A stretch of DNA of 64,000 bases from the NCBI RefSeq assembly GCF_026151205.1, contig NC_087074.1:17148712-17212711 (forward strand). The letters are read 5' to 3'. Within the stretch, counting starts at the first letter, position 1. Every line of letters starts with the position of its first letter. Origin of the DNA: Bolinopsis microptera. Its lineage: Eukaryota; Ctenophora; Tentaculata; Lobata; Bolinopsidae. Below are positions 39,798-51,795 of this stretch, in pieces. The notes under the pieces are model-generated. The model ran no database searches. It saw only the letters and a list, made by a program, of their open reading frames with translations, and was not told the DNA's origin. Made by a program: the position numbers and the translations under genes.

Positions 39798-41773
39798 CTA
39801 CAAATACCACTCCTGATCCTTTGACGTTGGGTTCAAGTCCGTGTATTCATTACCAAAGTCCTCGCCATTAGGGGATGTTTCCTTTGTTTCCTCTAGTTTA
39901 TAGCTGCCCTTATCTCTGAAGTGGAACCGGTACCCCACGTACAGCAGGACGACAATGACGACGATTCCCGCAGACACGACACAGATGATGATCACTACGG
40001 AGTTGTTGTTCTCATCGTCTCCGGTAGCAGCCTCAGTGTCCGTCACATCAACAGTGTTAATGTTATAATCGTCTTCACCTTCTTCACCCTCCGTCTCGTT
40101 ATCAATAACCTCTATAGGAACAGCTGTCGTGGGATCGGGTTTAACAGTTTCAGGTTTATCTGTTGTAGGTTCATCAGTGACTACTGGAGGATCTGTTTCT
40201 ACCTTAGGGTCGGTTACTGGCTGAGGCAGCTTCTCTGTGGGCGTGGTCTCCTTATCAGTGGGCTCCACAGGTTGGGTAGTCTCGATCTTAGGGAGAGGAG
40301 TGGTGGGGGCTCTAGTGGTGGCAGCTTTAGTAGTTGGAACTTTAGTAGTGGGAACTTTAGTAGTGGGAGGTTTAGTTGTGGCTGGTTTAGTAGTAGGAGG
40401 CGGGGTAGTGGGGCACACTACACTAGTATCAGGAATATCACCTGAGCACACCCCCTCGAAGTAGACAGCATCTCCTGAGAGGTGCTCAACAGGGAACCCA
40501 CAGTCATCAGCCGGAAGGAGGTCCACACCGGGGAAGGAGAGAAGGGAGACACATCCCTTCAGGTGGGGTCCTATCATCACTGTTGACAGGTCCATTCGTC
40601 CTGAACCACTCTTTCCGATCAGGTAGTTTTGACCTGGAATAGTTGAAAGATTAATTTTAGTTTTAGCAGAAAAAAGGCTGAAAACAAATTAACAGCAAAG
40701 TGAAACAAAACGTCTAGTTTAGTAGTCTATGCTAACCATAACGTTTGAAGATTGAATCTAAGAATTATATATTATATTCAACTCTATATAACACTCTATT
40801 ATATACTCACAGTAGTAGTTGGATTCACTCTGTTCAAGTCCCTCTATATCAAGTGTGAACCTCTGGCCTGTCTTATCAACCGTGATGAGCTTGTCTGAGA
40901 AGTCATACGGAGACATGCCGATACAAAATGTGGTAGCACTGAAGTCTTGTGAGGATAATGCTGAAACAAAAACGCTTGTTATTTTCCAAGTCATAACTTT
41001 ATAGAAATAATTAATCTGTTTTTGCTTATAATGTGATAATTTGCGCTCCTCAATAGTTAGATGTGATGTTTTATAAAGGAGCACTCACGGGAACTAATGA
41101 TGACCATGAGCAGGGGAGGTCCATCTGGCATACCACTAGCCATCAGCTGGAACGCCATGTAGTCGAACAGATCGTTAGGTCCACTGGGCGATCTCACTGT
41201 TATGATGTCGATAGGTGCTCCATCTCCTGAAATTGACGAAGGTCACACTATGAAATAAAATACCTCATATTATATACAGGTATATATCCTTTATTATATT
41301 ATATGAGTATTGCTGAAAGCACAGTGTAAGGCCTACACTAATATATATTATATACAGATACAAGTGCATAGTTTAAACATGGTCTCCAGGAGGATGATCA
41401 CCTGTGCCATGATAAAATGTGAACCAACCTGTCGAGAAGAGATTATTGTAATAGCTGTAGTCCAAGTTTAACTTGACCTTCACCAGAGCATCTGTATAGT
41501 TTAAAGGACTGTCGTAGTTGTAGGTCAGGGTCGTGGCCGGATCGTGCAGATTTAAACTGTCTGTAAGTAAACACACCGTTAACATCAGTTATATTATGAG
41601 CATATTTATTGTAGCTTTAAAAATGAGCAGATTTGAGTCTGCACGTTGAGCACTTTAGAGCGTTTAAAAAGTAAAATTTTTATTTAAGATCATGCTTGCA
41701 GTTTGTACTTACATTCCGCAAACGCTGATATGAGAAGAGCCGAGAGATTGAGAATTCCTAATAATAATGCCAT
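39798..41773 (-). CDS. type I membrane protein with mucin-like Thr/Pro stalk (5 exons)
   Basis: Exons on the minus strand: 41773-41713, 41560-41402, 41226-41089, 40960-40811, 40633-39798. The join gives 1344 nt and 447 residues; all introns are GT/AG and all phase 1. The start MALLLGILNLSALLISAFAE is a signal peptide. A compact ectodomain of about 220 residues follows, with N-glycosylation sequons (NYT) and cysteines from about 140 onward. Next comes a stalk from about 243 with PTTK-type units and acidic Thr/Pro-rich sequence, rich in O-glycosylation sites. The single membrane helix is at about 381-404 (VVIIICVVSAGIVVIVVLLY), and the 43-residue cytoplasmic tail carries YTDL and ends EWYL. Exon 2 could instead end at 41432 (GT at TTGGTT), which would remove 10 residues. 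I do not recognise the ectodomain. The architecture suggests a cell-surface or lysosomal-membrane glycoprotein; function is unknown. Confidence 0.78.
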
Positions 41774-43861
41774 CTATACCTATTTCAGGAGTATTGGGTC
41801 AGACATATATAATTATAACATTTTCATCTTTTAGCCATAAATGTATGATCAATGATCATAAAAATGTTAATAAGATAATAATCAAAAAATAATAATTATA
41901 TTCATTTTCAAAATATGTAGCACTGAACCTCGAACAAACTAGGACAGAGTTTAATCCAAACTAGATTTGAATGGTCTTAACATAAAGCTTTACGGTTTGG
42001 ATTTAAAACTATGATTGAACTAAACAAAGTCCAAGTCTGAAGAGTGGCTGGAGGGCGGAGGCCCTGCAAAGAAAACACTGCACAGAGAAAACGTAGTGAT
42101 GTGAAATAGCAAAACTTCAGGAGGTAAATGTTGAGAACAAATTAATAAAAGGCGAAATGTTTGGGAGATAGAAAGACAATAGAAAATTTCTTGAAGTAAG
42201 GTATGCACCTGAAAAACACTAGAACTGTGTGAAATGTACAGGAATGTTCTGGTCCGGAGAGTGAATCTTCACAAACAGGCGAAAAAGAATGCGGACACTG
42301 GTTGCTAGGGTTTATAAACTCAGGAAAGTAACCATGGTAAATAGTGTTACAAATTACAAGCAACAATAATATAAATGTGATGAAGCAGCAGATAATATCG
42401 CACCGTGACGCACAAATCAGGTATCACGTCAGCACTTGTAGGGAAGCAGTGTAAAACAATACCTACAGGTAATGTACTTGTCGGCAGAATGAGAAGGAGA
42501 TTAGGGCAGTATTATAACGGGGAAAGCTGACCCCGATATCGGTAAAAATATAACAGATAAAGCTTAGATCTAGCTATCTAGAGCTGATAAAATGTAAGCT
42601 AGGTCAGACCATCAGAATGCAGCAGCCTTAATTGGAAATTAATTAGGCTATAATGAACAAGAAACAGGTTTCTATGTGTTTAATAACGCGAACCTAATCT
42701 GTCACGTCATACAACGAAATATAGGAGAGGTTTCCTTTTGGAAGACTTCCTAATAAGGTCAGAGCTTACTGCACTCCGCAAGCGCTTCAAGAATCTAGCT
42801 ACTCTCCCGCAAGAGGTGACGTAAGAGTGGGACAAGCGAAATTAAATTAAGAGGGATTTACTAGACAAGCATGATAGATTATAGGGTCACATCATCTCAC
42901 CACAGGTTCACACTTGCACGTAATACAGAGGGGAAGGTGGGAGGACTGGAGGGAGATGTGTAATTTACACTAAGTGTAATAAGTCTGACGTGACCTGAAG
43001 TTCTTCACCTCCGAGTGGAATTGGGAGCCTCAGAGGATCATTTATTAAATATTACAGCGTAACTGTGTCTGTGTGCCATAATTCAATCACAGTACAAGGG
43101 GCAACATTCAACCTCTCTGACGCGGACGTACATTAAACCGTCGGGCGGTGTCCTCTACAAAAAAGTCTGGTTAAAAAGTACAAAGTGTTTGACTACTGAA
43201 CTTGTAAGTGTTCAGCTACACAAGCAAGCTGTCTATTGTCTAATGAGAGCACCTGACATGAACACTTACTGACACTGCAGAGCAGAGTACAGGTGCCACA
43301 GTGTGTGACATCACACAGGTATGTGATAAGTGTTAAAACATGACTTCTATCATAAAGTATGTAATGAATCTGGAATATATGTATTTTGAATTGAAAGCTC
43401 CGTGCCGCCCGACGGCCGACCCCTGAATTACAGTACAGAAGGAGGGGCCGCAGAATGGGGGGAGGGGGTCAGACTACACAACAGCAATATACAGCTGCAA
43501 ACAACTCTATAAGTTGGAACATGCTAAGCTAGAACATGCTATGCAGTACATGCTATATGCATAGTATGGTAAGCAAAGGCGTGGTACTTATCATAAGCAA
43601 TGAGATCGACTACTCTAAAAACAACGACCCAGTAATCAGTATAACAGACAGGGATCACATAAGGTCATAATACCCAGATAAGAGAAATAAATTGGTCTGT
43701 TTCAGAGAAATACTAGGATACTAGTATTTAGTATTTAGTACATAATATTACAATACTATTACGATGTGCCAAATACATCGGACGACGAAACAGTTGAGAT
43801 TTTACGGCCTGAAAGAATCTTGAAAACGGAAAATAATTTAAATTCTCATCACAGAAGACGG
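41774..43861. other. upstream region of the membrane protein gene
   Basis: No further exon is identified; the signal-peptide exon has its own ATG, so this should contain 5' UTR and promoter. AT-rich with a moderately GC-rich patch near 43400-43470 (GCCGCCCGACGGCCGACC) and G-rich GGGGGGAGGGGG at about 43458. Confidence 0.4.
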
Positions 43862-44444
43862 GGCAGTATCGAGATAGCCCGACCACTGGTCCGCGGACCA
43901 CTGTCCGCGGACCACTGTCTACCAGATCATATAACTGTATAATAACAGTATCCCCTGAATCAAGCAGGGTTCACATCATCCCCTGAATCACCTCCAGCCG
44001 ATGTATTGCAGCCTAGTCCTCCAGTTGGGAGGCGGTGGGTCCATTAATTTCGTCCATTAGACAGAAGAGTACCATGTCAGGAATTGGAATAGTTGTTGTT
44101 GTTGATGATGGCAACTGATAATACTTCACCAAAAACGAACGACTTATATACCACATTTTAATCGTAATCATTTATTTCATTGAGCAATCAATATTATTCG
44201 TAACTAATTATATCCGAGAGACCACATTTGAATCGTAATCAATAGTTTGATCCAGTAATTTACTACGCTACAATTAATTATGCTAGTCGTAACTAATTGC
44301 ATCCAAGATACCATACATACCATTCATGATGATGATCTGGTAACCAATCAACTATTCACATTATTATACAGTAATATGATCTGGTAGACAGTGGTCCGCG
44401 GACAGTGGTCCGCGGACCAGTGGTCGGGCTATCTCGATACTGCC
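43862..44444. mobile_element. 583-bp miniature element with long TIRs and 8-bp target duplication
   Basis: The direct repeat GAAGACGG flanks it (43854-43861 and 44445-44452). TIRs begin GGCAGTATCGAGATAGCCCG and are perfect for 71 bases, then continue about 13 more with one mismatch. Each TIR contains overlapping copies of GGTCCGCGGACCACTGTC, so each end holds two dyads centred on CCGCGG. The core (43946-44360) is AT-rich and noncoding. An 8-bp duplication is typical of hAT, P and Merlin relatives; which one is unresolved. Confidence 0.93.
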
Positions 44445-44452
44445 GAAGACGG

Positions 44453-45440
44453 AGCAGGATCAACAGGCAGCCAGTCTGGAGCCGAGGTTTATATTAGATA
44501 TGGAACCCACCATTGAGTACCCTAATATTCCACCACCGCCCCAGTTTAATATAGTTACTATTTACAGTAGTTTAACTTATCGGTATATTACAGTTCACAA
44601 ACTGATCAAATTCCTAGCCGCACTTTCTACTCTAGGAAATGTTTCAGGAAATTCCAGTCTAACTTGTTGCCAAAATATCACAACGTACCAGGCGCACTAG
44701 TTGTGAGTTATCATATAACAGATGAAGTAGCAGCTAGTACATATCATATTTGTACTAATAAAATGGATGAAATCCTCACTTGTATCCAATAACTGATTAC
44801 CACCTAGTTATAATAAATTATAACAAGAGTACACAATACACATTGACTATTTGGCAGAATGGCACTAAAAAAAGCACCGTAATACGTTTAAAGGCCCCAT
44901 ATTATCAGGTATTGCATTTAGACTAATCGATCACATTACCACATAACCGAATAGTATTATTTGCATGAACCGAGTGTTTCACAACTCAGCATAAAAGCTA
45001 TTTGGCATTTAAAATACTTTCTGAATCTCCTAGCATTTTTATATGGCTTAGTTTCGACTTATCAAGCTTTCGAATGCATACTAACCGAACAGTACTGTTA
45101 GAACACAGCACAGCGGGTTTAAGAGACATGGCAGATAGCCAGCAACCAGAACCAGCTGTACAAGGAAGCTAGTTTCAGCATTGGTCTGATAGGAGTACAG
45201 GTACAGTTCACCCTGGCTTAAATTATCCCCCAAGAAATGGGCGTGTTGAGTAATTACTAATTACTTTGTCCTGATGTTGTTACATAGCAAGTTGTTACAC
45301 AGCGTGAAAGTAGACGAGATTGTTGCCACCCAGACTGAAACCCCCCAATTCTAGTGGTTTCTGATGATTACAACTGAGCAACTGTTTAAAGGACCTTTAA
45401 ACGGGGATTGGTGACAGAGCATTGGGGGGGGGGGGGGGAC
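44453..45440. other. intergenic DNA after the 583-bp element
   Basis: A 66-residue frame begins MEPTIEYPNIPPPPQFNIV at 44500. It could be a first exon but lacks a convincing donor, so I do not call it. A 15-base G run ends near 45439. Confidence 0.4.
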
Positions 45441-45512
45441 TTACCAGGGTTACCAGGGTTACCTGGGTTACCAGGGTTACCAGGGTTACCTGGGTTACCA
45501 GGGTTACCAGGG
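45441..45512. repeat. 9-bp repeat CAGGGTTAC
   Basis: About eight copies of CCAGGGTTA with periodic CCTGGGTTA variants. It follows directly on the G homopolymer. The Gly-Leu-Pro and Asn-Pro-Gly frames are collagen-like only by accident. Confidence 0.93.
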
Positions 45513-45985
45513 TTCTGGTGGAGTATCCTGTTTATCCCACAAATGGTACCCACTAATACCATTAGTAATTGTAACAAGCCACTACTACTATGTTCCACCA
45601 CCAAGATGGGCCTAAATAAGCACCAATTTACTAAATACCATCGCTACTAAATTTGGGCTAATTTGGCCGGTAATATTTTGTGATTTGAGGCAACAGCATG
45701 GCAGAGCTTTCATAGTAAACACTTTCCTACCTTTACGGATAAAACCGAAGCTAAAATGCACAGACACTGTTGTATGTTAGATCAATAATATGGAAATTAT
45801 TTATTTAAAACAACAAGAAAGTTCAGGATAATCGAATACCAGCAGCATAAGCTCAATCCTGAACCAGCTTGATAAGTGAGATATTGAAGCCAGATATTCT
45901 AACGAGCTTAACTAGGCTATCAGTCAGCAAGCATATCAGAGAAGATATTATCTGGTTAGGAGAGTGTGGAACACTGACTTAAACA
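45513..45985. other. spacer between repeats
   Basis: I see nothing recognisable. Confidence 0.4.
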
Positions 45986-46262
45986 TCGCTACAACACACC
46001 GGGAACATCGCTACAACACACCGGGAACATCGCTACAACACACCGGGAACATCGCTACAACACACCGGGAACATCGCTACAACACACCGGGAACATCGCT
46101 ACAACACACCGGGAACATCGCTACAACACACCGGGAACATCGCTACAACACACCGGGAACATCGCTACAACACACCGGGAACATCGCTACAACACACCGG
46201 GAACATCGCTACAACACACCGGGAACATCGCTACAGCACACCGGGAACATCGCTACAACACT
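45986..46262. repeat. 22-bp minisatellite ACATCGCTACAACACACCGG
   Basis: About twelve and a half copies with period 22, almost identical (one unit reads GCTACAGCACACC). The 22-mer has no plus-strand stop in any frame, so a 106-residue frame runs through it. I treat that as artefact. Confidence 0.96.
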
Positions 46263-47371
46263 ACAACACGCAGCTGAGTGTTAACAAATATTAAGGTGGG
46301 TCCTCCTCTTACCAAGCCGCTACTCTTCAAATTAGAGGAACTAGTCTAACAGTCTAACTAGTCTAACTAGTCTAAGAGTACCTTGACTGAGTACTGCAAG
46401 TAAAGTAAGGTGTACACTGTAACTAACCAAGCTGAATAATGCAGTGGCTATAATAGCAAGCTACTAGCAGAGTATCGTCTAATTAGTTATCCAAAGGGTA
46501 CCGGAGGTGTAGTATAATAAGCTAGTAATATTATTCAGGGTACGCTATTGTTCTTCATACATATAAACAAGGAAGGTAAACTTAAAGGAAAGAAGGTTGA
46601 CTAGGTAGACTTACAAGGCTAGTTGAAGTGTTTATGTAACACTATGTATAGTATTATATAGGTCTACACTGGCTGATTATACCTATTCTATGTAGTATGT
46701 TTGTAGTATGATTTAAGCTATGAACTAGAGAACTAGACAGTTTAGACTTTAGTGCGTATATACTCTGGAACAAGCTCGGAACTAAAGAACTAGACAGACT
46801 TTAATAGTGAGTGTGGGACTTCCAGAGCGGCTGGAAAATCATCAAAGTGAACCTCCGCAAAGGTAGTTACAACATGAGCTACCAATAATCAACGTAAATT
46901 GGCGTCTTGACAGCGATTGTCTAATTCTTTGCGAAGTGTTTGTTCAGACCGCGACAACAAAGTCATGACGTCTAAGAAGACCTCTCAGTATTTGTGTTTG
47001 TTGATGACAGAGGTGCACGCTGCTCGCATATTTAAGAGCTGATCAAAAGAAGGAGAACAGACAAATCTTAAACAAGTTGTTTGCTCCTACCCACACTGAC
47101 ACCTTTAATAAAATAGAATGCTACTTTAAATTAAATAAGCGGACACTCGTCTAAGCAGCCTAAATGTCCACTTAATTCGTTTAACATAACAATCTAAAGA
47201 ATATAACGGCAACAGTTACTTGAGAGAGACTCGCACTCAGCAATAAATCTAACCATCACAACAAATAAGAAACAGATTGCTGAGAATAGTTGTAACAACT
47301 CAGCAATAAATCTAACCATCACAACCATCACAACAAATAATAGAAGGATTGCTGAGAATAGTTACAAGCAG
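46263..47371. other. spacer between repeats
   Basis: Short ACTAGTCTAA repeats occur near 46338-46372, and a repeated block containing AGCAATAAATCTAACCATCA at 47240-47259 and 47300-47319. No gene is seen. Confidence 0.5.
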
Positions 47372-47812
47372 CGTACAGAGCCGCTACAGAGCCGCTATAG
47401 ACCGTTATAGAGCCGTTACAAAGCCGCTATAGAGCCGCTATAGACCGCTATAGAGCCGCTATAGAGCGTTATAATAGAGCCGCTACAGAGCCGCTACAGA
47501 GCCGCTATAGAGCCGCTATAGACCGTTATAATAGAGCCGCTACAGAGCCGCTATAGACCGTTATAGAGCCGCTACAGAGCCGCTACAGAGCCGCTATAGA
47601 CCGTTACAGAGCCGCTACAGAGCCGCTATAGACCGTTATAGAGCCGCTACAGAGCCGCTACAGAGCCGCTATAGACCGTTATAGAGCCGCTACAGAGCCG
47701 CTATAGGCCGCTATAGACCGTTACAGAGCCGCTACAGAGCCGCTATAGACCGTTATAGAGCCGCTACAGAGCCGCTACAGAGCCGCTATAGACCGTTATA
47801 GAGCCGCTACAG
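47372..47812. repeat. 11-bp minisatellite GAGCCGCTACA / GACCGTTATA
   Basis: Roughly forty copies of GAGCCGCTACA or GAGCCGCTATA with interspersed 10-bp GACCGTTATA units. The order GAGCC-GAGCC-GACC repeats, giving a higher-order period of about 32-43 bases. Confidence 0.95.
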
Positions 47813-49940
47813 GGGTCTGGGGTACTCCCTCAATATAAACCCTTCTCACGAGGTGAACTAAGGAATTATAACTACCGTCTCGTGTCGTCAACACCCGACA
47901 CCATCACCGTCTCCAGCACTGTCTCTCTAGCTTTACTACTACTTAAATACTCCGCTACAACTCCCTCAGATCCGGCTTGTAACAATTAACAGCACCAAAC
48001 CAACAAACCACTCGTCACTTTCCCAAACGTGTGACAAGTAGTAATACTAGTAGTATCTCACAGTCTCACCAGTATCCCAGTCTGGCGGCACTTAAAGAAT
48101 TTGGAAAATGTCGGTCATGAGAGAATTGGACACAAGCACACGGAGGACTAGAGGTGCTACCTGAAGGGGAATTCTTTTTGTTCGGGAGTATTAGTGACCG
48201 CACATCTCCTTTGAGTACGAGGCCTTCTCGCTGTGCTATCTGTGTTTTGGCATGTACGACTGAGGAATTGTATCAGTTGTGGTTAAAAACTAAAGGTTAC
48301 ATCAGAAGTAGAGCTGAACAAGTGACAAGCAACGGAGATAGACCAGCAACGAGCGATGGAAACAACATCGGCCACTATTCAGCACAAATCGATATTACTA
48401 AATGTGAGAATAAAAAGATTGGTCATAACAAACGTGCATTATCAAAATAAGCTGATATGCTTAAGTTCACGCCTATCACAAATATAAATCTGCAAAGTAA
48501 TAATTACGCATGTGAAATGTGTACATAATATACTGTTATATGCTCGCTCCGGCAGTCGTCAGCGTGGGTCCATTTTATTGACCAGCGATATTAAAAGGGG
48601 ATTACATAATTATGATCTCATGTTGGATTGCGGTCCCCTGCCCTCTACAATTACTAGAACATTCATCAAGGAAATGGGGAGGGGATCTAGATCCTTCACG
48701 GGCGGGCTCCGCTACCACATTTTGCAACCACCGGTTTCATTATGTCATGTCCATTACCGCTCATTCTTCCATATTTAAACAAACATGTTATCTTTTGTTG
48801 ACTGATTTGTTACACTTACTAGGCTTAAGAAGTCGAACAAAGGCAGTGGTATTCTTCAACCTCGGAAATTTGATCATGACTTATTTAGTCTATGACCTAT
48901 GACAACTGAAATTTAATTACTCACACTGGTAAAATGGTATGCAACAGACAATCGCAGTGAATGATGAATAGCCTCACAATCCGGAGCACAGAGGGCCAGA
49001 ACCTCTGCCACAAGGCCACAATAAACAACACTACATGGATAACCGCTGACAATCCTACAAAGTGCTGGACTAGGTCCAATACTTGGCTGAATTGTTAGCG
49101 ACCGTGCCGGACACTAGAATACCTACCAAGTAATACCTGACAACTGCTCTGTAGTCAGTAGGGTATATCGCACCAGGGTCAACGCTGCAAGGAGTACTGC
49201 TACCACAAGGTTATAACTTTCACGACCGTTCCTCAGTGCTATCAGCTACCTCCCTGATCCTTCCACAGAGCATTAACTCGGGACAGATAATACTATTAAT
49301 ACCCACAAACTTGACACCGGACATCACCTCCAAAGTCATGTGATCATCTGTTCACGTGGTTGGTAATTTATTAAAATATACTTTCACAGGCTGGGAAGTA
49401 ACAGAAGTAGAGGAGCACACAGTTGCTGTAATGATGAAGAAGAGCATAATATTGTGTGGTATATTAGATGTGAGTTAAACTAGCGACAGGCTGTCATCAG
49501 TAATTAAAACCCTGGGAAGATACCAAGAGATTAAAGATATACAGTAGTACAGGGAGAGGGACTGTTGGGTCTAGCAGCTTGTTACGCCTCGCCAGGAATG
49601 TGTGGATTTGTTATAATTCTAATGTCTGGGTTTTCAGTCAAGGAAAGTCTGTACATAAATAGCTCAAAGAATGAAAATAAGAATTACAGGAATTATCAAG
49701 TCCCGGCAGTACTTATGCTGCTTAGTCCGATTATGTGATAAATAATAACGGATACACTCGTGGATAAAATTCAGCACAAACCGGAAGAAAAATCTCTTTA
49801 AAGATAAAGAAAAGTTACGCAAATTTGCAATGCAACACATTTTAATCATCGTGAGCTCAACTCATCGCTCTTTCCACAATTCTATATCAGTGTACTGCAG
49901 AGCTGACCAAATGGACAAATAGCAATCATACCTAAAATGC
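47813..49940. other. intergenic DNA
   Basis: A 98-residue frame at 48154-48450 and overlapping frames at 48512-48902 lie in DNA somewhat richer in GC, but I recognise no domain. They may be relics of an interspersed element. No splice-linked exon could be built. Confidence 0.35.
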
Positions 49941-50110
49941 GTGTGATCGGTATCACACAGATCACACACAGATCAAACAGTAAACACAGATCACACACAG
50001 ATCACACACAGATCACACACAGATCACACACAGATCACACACAGATCACACACAGATCACACACAGATCACACACATATCACACACGCTGTGTGATCTGT
50101 ATCACACAGC
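49941..50110. repeat. 11-bp array (ACACACAGATC) capped by dyads
   Basis: About eleven copies of CACACAGATCA (49953-50082). The left cap GTGTGAT-CGGT-ATCACAC (49941-49958) and the right cap GCTGTGTGAT-CTGT-ATCACACAGC (50087-50110) are both perfect hairpins that share GTGTGATC with the repeat in inverted orientation. Confidence 0.9.
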
Positions 50111-51204
50111 AGCCGCAGAGGTAAGGAATGACGAAAAACAAAAAGGTGGGGGCTGAGTAATGAGGTGACCTGTTCGTAAACCTGTGGGAACCTCCCCACC
50201 CTGTAAACCTGTCCCCTGATTTAGCACTTAGACACATTCCAGAAGGAGCACCCATCTCCACACTTCACAGTCTCCACAGAGCTGAGGTGTGAAGTGGGAA
50301 TGTAGCTACACATGATACAGAAGCGGGGCCAGAGCTGAGATTCTTACAAAATGTTGTGATTTTTGTGAAATGTTGAGCAGGACATTATTTTACTTCCTGA
50401 ACGCGCGTGCAGGCCTTCATTTCCCGGTAATAATATGTATTATCCTGCATATCCACTGGTCTAGGCTGGACTTCATCTGTGAAATTGCCATGTAGCATAC
50501 AGATCAGCAGTAAATTTAGCAGGTAAGCAGGAGTCCAAACATTGAAATAAGATGAATAATTAATATAATTTTGTTATACCATTATGTGTAGCAATCATGT
50601 CCAATTGGAAGATTGCCAGAATACCTACACTACATCAGTACAGACTTATAACGTGCACTGTGTACAGCCAATCCTCTGATTGAAATTTGAATCTTTCAGA
50701 GGACCCGATTATAGGATCGAATCAAATACAACATCTCTGATGCTATCAACATTTTAGTCGTGATTTGTGAGGAATATTGAATTATCTCGTGGCAGTGCCA
50801 CGTGCTGTTCTCTCGAGGAATGTACGTGTGCTCCCTTACTTTTCCTCTCTTATTAACTTATGATAGGAGTAGCTGCAGGACGTGCCAAGACAACATTGTT
50901 GTAATGTACAACTGAGCAGTGAGCTGCAACCTTCGGCACCTTGTTCTATCGTCCCTTATACCTAAAACTCTATAATCTAATTATGTGCCGAGTAATATCA
51001 GAACCGCATTCCAATGCTCAGTTAGGATGGCAACCAGACACCCTCTGAGATATTGGGTCCTCATTCAAATACCTTGTTCAGGGGTACTTCAGCTGTCTTG
51101 TCCCACACTTCCCACACCTCCCACACTTCCCACACCTCCCACACCTCCTCTTCAGTCGGGTAAAGCACAATGGTTACAAACCCCGACAACACCAGGTCGG
51201 TGTG
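50111..51204. other. intergenic DNA
   Basis: It ends in a short CCCACACCTCCCACACTTCC repeat at 51105-51150. I see nothing else. Confidence 0.4.
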
Positions 51205-51795
51205 AGAGGTGTCTCGTGTTATGTTGTGTCTCGTGTTATGTTGTGTCTCGTGTTATGTTGTGTCTCGTGTTATGTTGTGTCTCGTGTTAGAGGTGTCTCG
51301 TGTTAGAGGTGTCTCGTGTGAGAGGTGTCTCGTGTTAGAGGTGTCTCGTGTTAGAGGTGTCTCGTGTTAGAGGTGTCTCGTGTTAGAGGTGTCTCGTGTT
51401 AGAGGTGTCTCGTGTGAGAGGTGTCTCGTGTTAGAGGTGTCTCGTGTTATGTTGTGCCTCGTGTTATGTTGTGTCTCGTGTTATGTTGTGTCTCGTGTTA
51501 TGTTGTGTCTCGTGTTATGTTGTGTCTCGTGTTAGAGGTGTCTCGTGTTAGAGGTGTCTCGTGTGAGAGGTGTCTCGTGTTGTGTTGTGTCTCGTGTTAT
51601 GTTGTGTCTCGTGTTATGTTGTGTCTCGTGTTAGAGGTGTCTCGTGTTATGTTGTGTCTCGTGTTAGAGGTGTCTCGTGTTAGAGGTGTCTCGTGTTGTG
51701 TTGTGTCTCGTGTTATGTTGTGTCTCGTGTTATGTTGTGTCTCGTGTTATGTTGTGTCTCGTGTTAGAGGTGTCTCGTGTTATGTTGTGTCTCGT
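51205..51795. repeat. mixed 17/16-bp minisatellite GTGTCTCGTGTTATGTT
   Basis: Two unit types alternate in blocks: a 17-mer ending TTATGTT and a 16-mer GTGTCTCGTGTTAGAG. About 35 units in total, with occasional GTGAGAG and TTGTGTT variants. Long Cys-Val-Ser-Arg frames are artefacts. Confidence 0.96.

Noticed and set aside
44500-44700. MEPTIEYPNIPPPPQ frame as a first coding exon
   Set aside because: No good donor follows the Pro-rich start and no partner exon could be found; it starts just beyond a transposon insertion.
45386-45650. Collagen-like Gly-Leu-Pro / Asn-Pro-Gly frames
   Set aside because: They arise from the 9-bp CAGGGTTAC repeat; there are only about eight units and no flanking coding sequence.
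48115-48173. MSVMRELDTSTRRTR as a first exon
   Set aside because: The candidate donor GAG-GTGCTA is weak and the frame stops within a few codons; no downstream exon was found.
45986-50110. CRISPR-like arrays (regular short repeats)
   Set aside because: These are head-to-tail minisatellites without unique spacers, in a eukaryotic genome.
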